Part shown: piece after piece, positions 1-10,438 of the stretch | Position numbering within the stretch: position 1 is the stretch's first letter | Layout of the letters: every line of letters starts with the position of its first letter | Source of the DNA: Anthostomella pinea | Taxonomy: Eukaryota > Ascomycota > Sordariomycetes > Xylariales > Xylariaceae | DNA length: 64,000 bases | Direction: 5' to 3' | Assembly (NCBI GenBank): GCA_963556695.1 | Contig: CAUWAG010000010.1 | Span: 2,232,001-2,296,000 of the forward strand | Notes under the pieces: generated by a model | The model's input: the letters and a program-made list of their open reading frames with translations, nothing else | Database searches by the model: none | What the model was told of the DNA's origin: nothing | Translations under genes and position numbers: made by a program

Positions 1-488
1 ATAATTACTAGTTTTATTACGTTATATATATACAATAAAGACGTAAAGGCCTTATTTCAAATATATACGTATAACGATGTTTTATTCAAAAAATAAAAAA
101 TAAAAATAAATACCGCATTAAATCTAATAAGGAAATGAATATGTACCCGCCTTAAAATTCGGGTTCTTAATAATCCCGAAACGATTTATCGTCCGTGTAG
201 TTACGTATTAATTACGTGATATTAAAATAATAAAGTCACTGTTACTAATAATACGTATAGCTATAGTACGTGTCACTAGCCGGAGTAGCTAGTGTGGCTG
301 GTACAGCCACAGTCACTGACACAGCCACTGGTGTGTGGGGTCAGATATTGTGTGAGTGGACCTAGATAGCTAGGGCTGGACTAAGATAAGGATTGCAGCC
401 ACCATAAGTAGCTGCCATACTTCCCATCTTATTCCTTGCAAGCCATGCCCGCACACATACATCAATTGACACCCATTGCACAACGCAT
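1..488. other. AT-rich repeat relic, left edge
   Basis: Positions 1-240 are very AT-rich with no credible reading frame and look like RIP-degraded repeat DNA. Positions 240-488 are less AT-rich and contain short repeated words around 'agccac' but no gene I can support. The pogo-type element begins just after this stretch. Confidence 0.5.
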
Positions 489-1170
489 TAAACGTAGATG
501 ACAAGCGAGCGGCAATTACAAGTGAACATCAACTTCTTACCAACCTCCCAACTGCCATGTCAAATAACTTAATCACAATGCATTCAATTCAATTCAATCA
601 ATCGAATTCCTCTTCCTCAGACGTTTCTATCTCTATTGCACAAGTTTGCGCATTATGGCCAGTGTTATCACAAACGTCACACCATTGCTCACACGCTGCC
701 GCCCTCCTTGGACGACGACTACCTTCACCTATTTCCTGTCTTGTGAGCTCAGTACCATCCTTTGTGGCATAAAGATTTATTGTATTTTTAACAGAAAGTA
801 CTCCTCCTTTTACTAGACGTTTGTTTTTTGTTTTCTAATGTTTACCTAGTAAGTGATTATCCTTTTCTAGTTTGTACACCCAGGAATCAATCAAAGTGAC
901 CTTGTGCATAAGACTGTATGTAGCCTTTAAAAATGAGCTCAATTCATCAATTATTCATGTAGGTGAGCTTCACAGGTGGTTTCTGACTCGATTCTGGATA
1001 TAAACTGATTGGTTTACCGCTTTATTAATGGTGGTAGGCGTCTTTGAAGTCCAAGTAGTGGGTGGCAGATGAGGGTCTGACAACGGTGTTCGTACGACAG
1101 CAACAGCATCCAGCTTTAAAATGACACTTTCTTGGTCAAAAAGAACAGGCCTAGTGACACTAAAACCTAT

Positions 1171-1487
1171 TCAAATGTTTCTTAGTGTCATAACAGCGTT
1201 ATGTACTTTATAAAACGCTATAAAGAAGTCCGCCTTTGAAACGTGGGTTATATAACGCCAGATGAGATCCTTAATCATGCAATAATAAGCTTGTTTGAGC
1301 GGGCTAAAACAACTAATATCTAGAGGCAGGAGCATGTATAACAAGTAGACAGGCATATAAAGAGTAACAATACCATTATTCTCATAATAATTCTTACAGA
1401 CCTGGAAATGGTGGCTTTTGTGGCTAACTAGGATGAGGAGGCGTTTACCGGCGGTCATACGCGGTCTGATATACTTGTCAAAATACT
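1171..1487 (-). pseudogene. Pogo-type transposase, C-terminal fragment
   Basis: The translation carries the second catalytic Asp region in degraded form (VSHKSHH where the complete copy has LDGHKSH) and the third catalytic region LPLDISCFSPLK with its Asp kept. It ends with the same 'MTLRNI' terminus as the copy at 53764-54135 ('MTLGNI'). Loss of the second Asp (D to V) alone would abolish catalysis. It is the 3' half of the split element. Confidence 0.8.
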
Positions 1488-1938
1488 GTACTTATTATTT
1501 TTAGCTTTTGCATTATTTTATTTATTTTATTAAATCATCATAATTAATTATAATTCGTATTACATTTGTTTTGTGTAATTTTGAATTAGCGAAAGTTAAC
1601 TTTTGGTGTATTCATATAAGTTCTGCTACATTAAACTTTACATATAAACACCTGAATCTTTTATACTATTACAAATTAAATAAACCTGAATAACCTGAAC
1701 CTTTTAATTTTATTAATTAGAATTTTATATATCTATATCTGTTTTAAATTAGTAATTTTACATTATATGTTATTATCGGCTTTACTATAAATATCTTCTC
1801 CTATATTCTACTAAAGAGGATCTAATATTTATTATATTAGGGTTAAATTGATTATTCTAAATATATTATACATATTTAAACATTATATACTATTGACTAA
1901 TTTAATCTCTTTTCTATTTAAAACCTAAATTCTACACT
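1488..1938. other. AT-rich part of the insertion
   Basis: Very AT-rich DNA with no coding potential, between the broken transposase and a solo LTR. It may be mitochondrial intergenic DNA belonging to the nuclear mitochondrial insertion, or RIP-altered repeat. I cannot tell which from the sequence alone. Confidence 0.4.
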
Positions 1939-2142
1939 TGTTGGATCCATGCGATTCCAGCCTGCAAACCATCTATACCAGGACCCACATGTATGATTAG
2001 ATAAGTGATTAGATACCGGATTGCGAGGTCACTTAGCCAGACCTTCAGGTCCAGCTAGACCTCTCAATCCAACCATCAGCAACATCATGACCTTGACCCT
2101 ATACTTGAGTATTATGATTGATCGTTCAAGCCTGTTCCAACA
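1939..2142 (+). repeat. Solo LTR of the local copia family (copy 1)
   Basis: A 204-bp sequence starting TGTTGGATCC and ending GTTCCAACA, flanked by perfect 5-bp target duplications ACACT (1934-1938 and 2143-2147). It matches the 5' LTR of the copia element at 59077-59280 along its whole length. A lone LTR with intact duplications is what recombination between the two LTRs of a full element leaves behind. Confidence 0.93.
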
Positions 2143-2505
2143 ACACTCAAAGTAATTTTATACACTAATATGTTGTTTACTATAACTTATCTTAAATTGG
2201 TTTAAATTTAATTTATTATTATATATAAACCATATTAGTATAAAATAGTTTATAAGATTTAAACTTCTATATTAATAGAAAATTAATGTTTAAAATTAAG
2301 ACTATTACCACTGCCACTTCACCTCTATTCAATTGGCCTTTATCGATAAGAATAGAATTGGTACACCTCCCCTTTAAACAAACTTCAATTTAAAAATCTT
2401 TAAAGTTAAGATCAACATTTTAATAAAAAAACTAATTATAAAATATATCTATGCATAAAACTAACTAAATCGCTTACTACTGGTTGCTTAGTAAATGTAA
2501 ATGCT

Positions 2506-3299
2506 TTAATGAAGATCTACACCATCCTTTATATAACCTAAAGATAAAACCACAAAAAGTTGAGCTTGAATGAAGGCTATACCTAACTCCAGACCTGAAA
2601 ATGCTATAATAAAAGACAAGGGTATTAAACCTAAGAAAAAGAATATTATTCCACTTGTCATTATATTGTATGTGAAACCTGCTAATATATTAAGCAACAT
2701 GTGACCTGGTAATATGTTAGCTGCTAATCTCAAACCTAAAGAAATATTTCTAGCTAAGTAAGAAATAAACTCAATTAAAACTAATAAAGGTAATAAAGCT
2801 AAAGGACAACCAGCAGGCACTAAAAGAGAGAAAAATACTAGACCGTGTTTTTAAAATCCTAATATTGTTGCACCTAAAACTATAGTAAAACTTAATGCAA
2901 ATGTTAATACAAAATGACTTGTAGAAGCAAAAGTGTAAGGAACCATTCCAATTAAGTTATTAATTAATATAAATATAAATAAAGCATATATAAATGGAAA
3001 GTATATTTGTTTTATCTAGGGTTTATTTGATTTGTTACTATACTATGAATAGTTGCATATAAAGATTCTTGACTTATTGATCAATTATTACCTACTAATT
3101 TATTATAATTTGTACTTAAAGGGTTAAGAGTTAATATAAAAAAAGCACCTAACATTAAGTATAATCCTATATTAGTTACTGATATACGTAAATTTCCTAA
3201 TATAGGTGCATCAATACTTAATAAATCTCTTATTTCAAATTGATTTAAAGGGCTAATTATTTCTCTATTAAAATTAAAAAAGTTGGTTATTTTTTCCAT
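2506..3299 (-). pseudogene. Mitochondrial ATP synthase subunit 6 (atp6) pseudogene in NUMT
   Basis: ATP6 is the proton-channel subunit a of the F1Fo ATP synthase. The N-terminus (MEKITNFFNFN) starts at 3299. The conserved C-terminal membrane segments read to 2506, including 'FISYLARNISLGLRLAAN' with the family's essential Arg, and 'IMTSGIIFFFLGLIP'. Near full length, about 260 codons. Broken by a frameshift near 3020, a TAA in place of the conserved Gln before 'KHGL', and mitochondrial TGA Trp codons that are stops in the nucleus. Confidence 0.92.
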
Positions 3300-3488
3300 T
3301 GTAAAACTATCATAACTGTATTTAATAGTTATTTAAAACTCAAAGTTTAAACTAATCTGGTAATATATATTACTAGATTACTTTCTTAATTTAACTTTAG
3401 TCTTAATAATTGAAATGTAAATCTTGATAAATTTAATTTATATTTAATATAATATTTTAAAAATCTACTACTTCATGTAGTATAAATA

Positions 3489-3671
3489 TTAATTAAATAA
3501 TCTAGATATAAAAGTACGAGCTAAAAATAAACCAACAAATCTAGGTAATATGTATTTAGATAACATATATATTGTTATTATAATTATAACAAAAGCAAAA
3601 GTTACTTCATTTACAAAATAAAATGGTGTTAATTGAGGCATATTAGTAATAATCGTGTTATTAAATACCAT
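3489..3671 (-). pseudogene. Mitochondrial ATP synthase subunit 8 (atp8) in NUMT
   Basis: Short hydrophobic protein containing MPQLTPFYFVNEVTFAF and SKYILPRFV, characteristic of fungal ATP8. The real start is probably the Met of MPQL at about 3641, with the preceding 10 codons being spacer. The frame is intact, but the context is a nuclear insertion, so expression is unlikely. It lies between nad4 and atp6 as in organelle genomes. Confidence 0.9.
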
Positions 3672-3783
3672 TTAATAAGTATTAGCGTTTATTATAAAAC
3701 GAAAATATTTTAATTAAGGAAACAACTATATTTTTTTATTTTTTTTCAAGAGTAAACTATAACCACCGTGTTATTAAATAGTA

Positions 3784-4757
3784 CTAAACCAATAAATTAT
3801 ATTTATATATTAAATTTGTGGCTGAATAGTGTAGTCCATTTGAAATAATATAAGGATATATACTAATAATAACAGTAAAGGCTAATAATGTAAATAATAA
3901 ATAGAATTCTCTTTTAGTAAAATCACTTATATTTCCTTCAAAGAATCTAGTAAAAAATCCACCAAATGCTATACGGTTAAAAATATATATAGTATAAGCA
4001 GCAGAAAATACTATAGAAGAACTAGCAAATACACCTAGAACAGGTAATCTTTCAAATACTCCATAAAGAGACATAAATTCACCTACAAAATTTAAAGTTA
4101 AAGGAGCTCCACAGTTACCTAAAGATAAAATAAAAAATAATATAGAAAATAAAGGCATCATTTGAGTTATACCTTTATAATAATGTATTAATCTAGTTCC
4201 AGATCTATCATATAATACACCCCTTGCATATATAAATAAACTACTAGATACAAATCCATGAGCTAAACCTAGAAGTATTCCTCCTTCTATTCCCTGTATT
4301 GTATTACTAAATACTCCTATCAAATAAACAGCAGTATGAGATACTGAACTATAAGCTATCAACTCTTTAATATCTGTAGTTCTTAATGTACTAAAACTAG
4401 CATATATTATTGTTATTACACCTATTACAAATACTATAGATATATAAGCTAAAGATGCTTTAGGTAATATAGGTAAAATCAATCCAAATATACCATATAA
4501 ACTTAATTTGAAAACAATACCCGCTAAGATAATACTTCCACCTAAAGGGGATTTTACATGAGCTTTTAATAATCAGTTATTTAAAAATATAGTAGGAGTT
4601 TTTACTGCAAATGCTATAAATATTCCACAGAATAAGAATAATTGTGTAGTATAATTAAAATTTATTTTAAATAAAACATTAAAATCGGTAGTTCCCATTA
4701 TAGAAGACATAGTTAAAATAGATAATAATAAAAACAAAGAACCTAATAATGTAAAAT
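3784..4757 (-). pseudogene. Mitochondrial NADH dehydrogenase subunit 4 (nad4), partial, in NUMT
   Basis: Complex I proton-pumping subunit. The frame from 4482 to 3784 gives the C-terminal about 230 residues, with 'IKELIAYSSVSHTAVYLIGVFS', 'GGILLGLAHGFVSS' and 'NFVGEFMSLYG' typical of ND4. Upstream to 4757 the same gene continues ('FLNNWLLKAHVKSPLGG', with TGA read as Trp). The N-terminal part is absent, cut at the junction with the transposon. Confidence 0.92.
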
Positions 4758-4759
4758 CT

Positions 4760-5570
4760 ATTTCAAACTGATGTTATTTGTAGTCCACCCTTTGTTAGAC
4801 ACGGCCATCTTCTAATCACGTGATAATGTTGTGTCACGCTACCATGACGCAAGGCAGGTTTTGCCCTATAAAATGCTGAATGGCAGGACTATCTAACCAT
4901 TAGTATTAAAAACAGAGATTATTATAGAATATTCTTTATTGCCTTGTTGAGCTTATTCAGGCCTATCACATCTTTCGGCGCTTATGATGACCATGTCAGA
5001 CCTAATAATGCCCATCATAAACCCAGTCTTGTCAAAGTTATAAATGTCCGTGTCTTGGATACCATATTTTATGATTACTGCCGCAACTTGGCAAAACCAC
5101 GCGCCATACGAGTCTGGATCTTTATTCAAGATTCTCTGGTAGTCCATCCTCCGATAAAAATGCATCCGGAGGCCTGGTATACGTTTAATAAAGTTGTGCG
5201 CCCAGTTCTTTCTAATGCGTCGAGCTCTACGTGCCACTAATAATTGATTTGCCATATCTTCAACATAACTGTGCCGGGTGGAAATGCTCGCACATCTAGG
5301 TCAAGAATGAAGAAAAAATGGCATTCTCTTCAGAAACTGTAAGTTTCAAAGTATTAGGTATGCTATCACGTCGTGATGGTCGGCCGGCGATTCTAGCCTT
5401 TAAGGTATTATATAGGACATAGAAAGTCTTAGAAAGCTTGCCAATAGTAATATGAGGGTCGCGTCGTTTGGCTTGGACAACAAGCTGTAAGTCTGATTTG
5501 CTATGACGCAATGCCATTATTATCAGTTGATCAATTAGGAGCATTAATAAAAAGGTTAGGTGGCTGGTGA
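4760..5570 (-). pseudogene. Pogo-type transposase, N-terminal fragment
   Basis: The N-terminal HTH segment ('KLSKTFYVLYNTLKARIAGRP') reads from about 5560. The CENP-B-like DNA-binding region ('WAHNFIKRIPGLRMHFYRRMD') follows, then 'YNFDKTGFMMGII' with the first catalytic Asp. A frameshift near 5290-5260 separates the two ORF pieces. It matches the copy at 52.96 kb at nearly every conserved position. Confidence 0.85.
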
Positions 5571-5761
5571 AAAGTTGCCGTTCGCTTGTAATTGCGGCTC
5601 GCTTGTCATTTACGTTATAAATAAAATATATTATAAAAAGGTATATATGTTTAACTATATTATAGTTAAACTTTAAAATTATTGCGAATTAAATTATATA
5701 AATTATCATGGTTTTATCCGTAAATAGGTTCGGTAATATTCTCACGCGTTAATAAGATTAC

Positions 5762-5965
5762 TGTTGGAACAGGCTTGAACGATCAATCATAATACTCGAG
5801 TATGGGGTCAAGGTTATGATGTTGCTGATGGTTGGATTGGGAGGTCTAGCTGGACCCGAAGGTCTGGCTAAGTAACCTCGCAATCCGGTATCTAATCTCT
5901 TATCTAATCATACATGTGGGTCTTGGTATAGATGGTTTGCAGGCTGGAATTGCATAGATCCAACA
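5762..5965 (-). repeat. Solo LTR of the local copia family (copy 2)
   Basis: A 204-bp LTR in minus orientation, TGTTGGAACAGG to GATCCAACA, flanked by perfect 5-bp duplications ATTAC (5757-5761 and 5966-5970). It matches the copies at 1939, 58558 and 59077. Confidence 0.93.
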
Positions 5966-6317
5966 ATTACAATTTAAACTAAAATGATTAAAATTTCCAG
6001 AAGATTTTCGTAATATTATTCATTAAATCATAGGTTTTAAAGTAATTAAGTTATTAATAAATTATTATTTATTGTAAGGTAGCATTATTTACTAATTAAA
6101 TTAATCTTTTAACTATTTAATAATAATATTGGTTAAATATTATATAGTTATTAATATTCAGGTAATAATTTACTATGAATTAATAAATATTAACTTAATA
6201 TTAACTTACAATAGCTTTATCATTAAGTTAATTGCTAAAGCTGTAAGGGTTTTAATAGATTGAGTTAACGTAGATATTAACGTTAACTTAACTAATATGT
6301 TAATATTTATTAAGTTG
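5966..6317. other. AT-rich relic
   Basis: AT-rich tract rich in TTAATA words with no coding potential and no recognisable terminal repeats. Typical of RIP-degraded DNA bordering repeats. Confidence 0.45.
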
Positions 6318-6908
6318 TTCAAAACCTTGCTTATCCGTCTTTCCCACATTGTAGTTATCGTAATCACCACCTATAACATACTTCTCCAAGTATGACTCCA
6401 GCGCTACTACTTCGAGGTTATCAGGCGACCAGTGCCATTCCTATTCAAGGTGAACAAATAACTTTTTCATGCCTGCTAGTGTCCTTAGATGGCTGAGTAG
6501 TTGAGTGTGGGCTCGGAGAACTGAGCCTTCGTCACCTCTGGATTTAGCCAGCCCTCTGTGTGCCCATCTATGATCGCCTGTCATCGCCGACTGAGCGGCC
6601 GTGATGTGTATAACCATGGTTATGCAGCCTACGTTGGCATACGACTTGAGGTGATTTATAGCAAAGCAGAAGTCCTGGTAGTATGGCTCATAGGTGACTG
6701 GGGTGGTGGCCGGGTCGATGCGTGGAAATATGAACTCGACAGTGCGGAGGCCCTGAAGAACATGCGGCCACATATGTCTCGTGATGAACTTTGACGCATC
6801 TAGTCGCAGTGGTAGGTTCCCAGGCCACAAGCATGACCGTAGTCCCATCGGCGGCGCGACGATGACCCGGTTGCACGAGTACAGAACCTGAAGCGACTCG
6901 AAATACAA
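6318..6908 (-). pseudogene. Fungal hypothetical protein relic (DUF7730/F-box-like)
   Basis: A frame of about 190 codons contains 'SLQVLYSCNRVIVAPP', 'LRTVEFIFPRIDP' and 'MKKLFVHLE'. It resumes in the same frame after a TAG at 6441-6443 with 'EWHWSPDNLEVVALESYLEKY'. The stop replaces a position that could have been Trp (TGG to TAG), a RIP-type change. The opening segment resembles the start of fungal DUF7730/F-box-like proteins (a 'lyxEsLxVLYs' segment after a leader), but I am not certain of the family. It borders AT-rich DNA at its C-terminal end, which suggests RIP leakage into a gene next to repeats. Confidence 0.35.
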
Positions 6909-7339
6909 GGACCGGCTGGCAGTCGTATAAAAAGTACAACGGCCCTTGGTCGCGGACCCTAGGGTCCAAATTGGGTCACAATGCGGCTCAGCAGAGCTGA
7001 AAACCCTTGCTTCGACATGGTTCTCATTACTCGGTCCAACACGGGTCTATATTGGACTCGAGGTACCAGGGACATAGTTTCTGTCAAGACCCTCTACTTA
7101 GTGCTGTTTTGACTAACTGCAAGCACAAGGACAGTTGTGATCCGCTAGGCATACGTATTAGAAGAACGAAAACGCACAGCATTGTGGAGAAGAAGAAGTC
7201 ATCGAGGTCGGGGGAAGCTGGTGTATTGACTCTGTCATATAGGCCCCTAGATAATCTACAAAAGAAAACACGACCTAGACAAACAGGTAACTCGCTTGCT
7301 CGACAATGTCAAAGTACTTGTTCGCCCTTCTAAGTGGAC
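6909..7339. other. Intergenic, nothing recognised
   Basis: Stretch between the relic and the flavin oxidase gene. It probably holds the oxidase 3' untranslated region. No motif, RNA gene or repeat is visible. Confidence 0.5.
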
Positions 7340-9182
7340 TCATGCTCGAAATTTGTCCATTCCCTTTCGAAGCGGACAGCTTGCCTGCAGGTAGTCTGTT
7401 GCAAACCCTACACTCTGACTCGACAATACAATCTCTTGCTTTATGCATGATCTACCTCTTCCTGGACTGTGCGAGCGGTAGGGGACTGGGTATTTGGTCG
7501 GCAGGGCGTTGCTGTATTCGAAGACGTTGTCCGGGTCCCACGTCTTCTTCAAAGCCAGGAGACGGGGAAGCTTGTCACGGCCGTAGATCTGCTCCAGAGT
7601 TTCATCACCCCAGGCATAGCATACGTACACGGATAGTTCGGGATATCCCGAGGTGGCGACAAAGTCGGCTCGAAGCTGTCTAGCAAAATCGTCCGCAACG
7701 CTGCCTATGGGGTTATCAAGACCTTCCCAGCCCATCTGGAACATACTATAGTGAGGTTCCCGTGTCAGCGCTGGGATGAACAAGTGAGATGGTGGTGCTC
7801 GTACAAATTGCGCTTTGCGTCTCTCCAAGGATAGGCAGTCGCGTCATCTGACACCTTTGATGTCTGGGCGTTGGAGAACGTTTCCAGGACGGCCGCAGAT
7901 GAACGGGCAGCCGGGTATGTCTCGAAGAAAGCTTCAAACTTCCCAACAGCAGCGACGTATGTCTCGGCGGAGAATTTGCGTACATTGAGTGAGTGGATGC
8001 TGTGGATGCCTTCTTTCGTATCACAAAAGCCCTCGATCATACCCATCAGGAGTACGGACGGGACCTTGTAGAAGGGGACGACTACCACCCGAGAGACAGA
8101 GGGGTTGAGGTTGAAGAAGGGAGCAAGGACTCTGCGGGCGTCGGTTTCGGGGCCCGTGTACACAAAGGTGCCCATGATGCAGGTCTGTCAACTCCAAACG
8201 TCAGCATGGAACAGGCAGAACCTCCGGGCAATGCATCGAAGACATTACTACATACAGCATTAGATGACGGGTCCCAGAATATCGCACTGTTAATGCCCTG
8301 CTCAGGCGGCCAGTTATCTTCAAGCGCCTGCAAGACATTGAAATAGCTCTCTTTAAAAGCAGCGGGATAGATCAGATCTGCAACGAACACCTCTCCTTTG
8401 TTAGTCTGTTGACGGAGCCTATAAGTTGCGGATGTCATAATGCCGAAGTTTGCACCAGCTCCTCGAAGAGCCCAGAACAAATCAGAGTTTGAGCTTTCCG
8501 ATATTTCAATGAGGTCCCCACTGGCTGTAACCATCCTTACGGAGAGCAGACTGTCAATCAGCAGGCCGTAAATGCCCGAGAAGACACCAACTCCAGCACC
8601 AAGCGTTGCACCAACAAACCCAACAGCGCTGCAGGAACCAGATGCTGGCGCGAAAGTCAGTCCTGAAGGCCAGAATTTGGCAGACGTGTAAAGGTACAAC
8701 AGAGAGTGGCAAGCAGGATGGGACTCACGGAGTTGAAAGCCTGCCTCGTAAACGGAAGCAAGAACATCACTGTGCTTGGCGCCCCCGCCGACGGTAAGAG
8801 TAGAGCCAGCTGTCTTGATGCTGACCTCGTTGATACGGCTGAGATCAACAGCCAGGCCATTCTGCAAAGTAGCCAAGGTGGTTCCGTAGCCGTGTCGTCC
8901 ACCAGTCGCGAGGAACGGGATGCTGTTCTCTCGCAGTTTTAACCTAGCGACCAAGGCCCAAAAGTCAGCTCGCCATCCGGACGGTATTCACGTGGTTAAA
9001 GGATTATATGCGTTCACAATTGCGACCACCTCCTCCTCGGTTGACGGAGAAATAGCGGCATCGTAGCCCGGAGCCTTGAAGGCATTCCACCGCGCCGTCG
9101 CCTCAACAAACGCGCTGGAGTCCGGGTAGTAAACCTGGGTCGTCTCGGGCCATTGGACCGCACGAGAGGTCGTTGGCACCAT
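7340..9182 (-). CDS. Berberine-bridge-type FAD-linked oxidoreductase (GOOX-like)
   Basis: Predicted flavin oxidase of the FAD_binding_4 plus BBE family, oxidising sugars or secondary-metabolite substrates. Five exons restore one 526-residue frame: 9182-8992, 8943-8729, 8644-8256, 8184-7805 and 7745-7340. The introns are 48, 84, 71 and 59 bp. 'GGRHGY' (His about 81) and 'GSCSAVG' (Cys about 140) are the two residues that hold FAD covalently in glucooligosaccharide oxidases, so a bicovalent flavin is predicted. 'GATLGAGVG' and 'LFWALRGAGANFGI' follow. The C-terminal BBE domain shows 'LEQIYGRDKLPRLLALKKTWDPDNVFEY'-like spacing. No signal peptide is obvious from the chosen ATG. The first intron donor and the last about 50 residues are the least certain parts. 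No biosynthetic cluster is visible around it. Confidence 0.88.
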
Positions 9183-10438
9183 GGCGGGCCAAGGTAGAAA
9201 GATGGTATGATTTAACTGCTTTAATGCGAACGAAGGAGGCCCAATTGGAAATACTTGCGAATAGTAGTGATAAGCAGTCTCGTCGGATTGGGCTTCGCCT
9301 AAAAGCCCTGGTGAGAAAGCTGGTGTGATCGCTAGGTTCAGCTGCGAGGAGGCCCTGGGTCAGTTTATCATCAGCGCCGCTCATCCGGGTGCGGTTGTTG
9401 GTTGGTTTGCCAGGTAACACAAAGGATGCATGAAGTATTGGTCGGCGCGGCTCGTACATCCAACAGACACGCAAGGGGGGCAAGGGGGGCAAGGCGAACG
9501 AGCGGGGTACGAGTTGGGTGCTGCAGACAGGAGATGTTGGCACTGCATATGTGTATTGAGTATGCACATGTGCGGCACGACGGGTGACATGGAGGTAAGA
9601 CGAGCTCATTATATTATGGAAAGAATCACCTCTCGTGTCTCACACCCCCCGTCCCCTCACTTCCTTCCTGCTATCCTGTTGGGCATGCTCATCAGCGCAT
9701 GGCGTGGATGGAGAGTCCGGTTATGTTGCACTTCCCACCAGTCCAGCGGGTGCGGCACAGGTAGCAGCGGGCCATCTCCAATTAGGCATGTCTAGGTGTT
9801 CGCGGACCTCACCATGTTCCTGGTTTTGGGACTGCGAAGAAAACATGTCGTACGCGGTGGGAAGCGTCGTCAGGGGCATCTCATCCAGCTCTTCCCACGG
9901 GCCTGGGACCCCTTTTGATGGCTTGCTGCCGTCCGCCAAGATATTGCTACGTTACTCTTGTTATTTTTCCTAGTTGCCTCCTACCCGGTGGAATGGCTAG
10001 ATTTGGTCGAGTGGTACGAGGATGTATCGTGTATGATGCTGCCTTCTTCCTCAGAGCACCGAATAGCTAACGACTGTTATTCTTGCTTTCTATAGACATG
10101 TCCAACCTGACTATCCCCTGACTGTTGGCAGCTTGTACTCGGATCATGGCTCGGCGTTTTTGGTTGGTCCTACAACTATTTGTCTTGCGGTGCACTCATG
10201 ATTCGGTCAGGTTGCATTCTAGTACATGTTTTGACATCACCCATCTTGCCTACCATACAATTATAATAGCTTATAGTCAAAAGAAACCCAACATCGTTGG
10301 TACCTAAACCCACCAGTATGTAAAGTAGAAGGTGGCGGCTTCATGAGACGCACGCTCGCCTACTGAGGTAGGTTTGAAGCATACAGAATCCAGTGGAACA
10401 CATTGGCTAAAATAACAGGCGTCTGTGATACTTTCAAT
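9183..10438. other. Intergenic, no gene supported
   Basis: It contains the 5' region of the flavin oxidase, and several overlapping frames on both strands that lack domain signals. No RNA gene is seen. The SINE target duplication ends at 10438. Confidence 0.5.

Larger units (their letters stand above)
2400..4757 (-). other. Nuclear insertion of mitochondrial DNA (NUMT): nad4-atp8-atp6
   Basis: Three mitochondrial genes lie on the minus strand in the order nad4 (partial), atp8, atp6, a common order in ascomycete mitochondrial genomes. TGA occurs where Trp is expected (for example in 'NN-W-SISQ' of atp6), as in mitochondrial code 4. Frameshifts and a CAA-to-TAA change in atp6 show it is no longer under selection, so this is a nuclear pseudogene tract. 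Both flanks are halves of one nuclear transposon. The distal boundary near 2300-2400 is uncertain. Confidence 0.9.
492..5615 (-). mobile_element. Fot1/pogo-type DNA transposon, split by an insertion
   Basis: This is a decayed Tc1-mariner superfamily (pogo/Fot1) element on the minus strand. Its 5' terminal inverted repeat is at about 5577-5615 and its 3' TIR at about 492-525. Both match the TIRs of the complete copy at 52955-54813, beginning ACGTAGATGACAAGCGAGCG or a near variant. A TA lies outside the 5615 end; the other end has one extra A. The transposase N-terminal half (HTH and CENP-B-like region, ending past the first catalytic Asp in 'YNFDKTGF') reads from about 5560 down to 4760. The DDE C-terminal part ('ILVSHKSHH', 'LPLDISCFSPLK') reads from about 1487 to 1171. 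The two halves meet at the same point of the transposase, so 1488-4757 is a later insertion. Stops and frameshifts make it non-functional. Confidence 0.85.

Noticed and set aside
2400..4757. Genuine mitochondrial contig fragment
   Set aside because: Frameshift and CAA-to-TAA change in atp6, and both flanks are halves of one nuclear transposon.
7340..9182. Fragmented pseudogene (several separate frames)
   Set aside because: Four consensus introns restore one 526-residue frame with all key residues, so the gene is intact.
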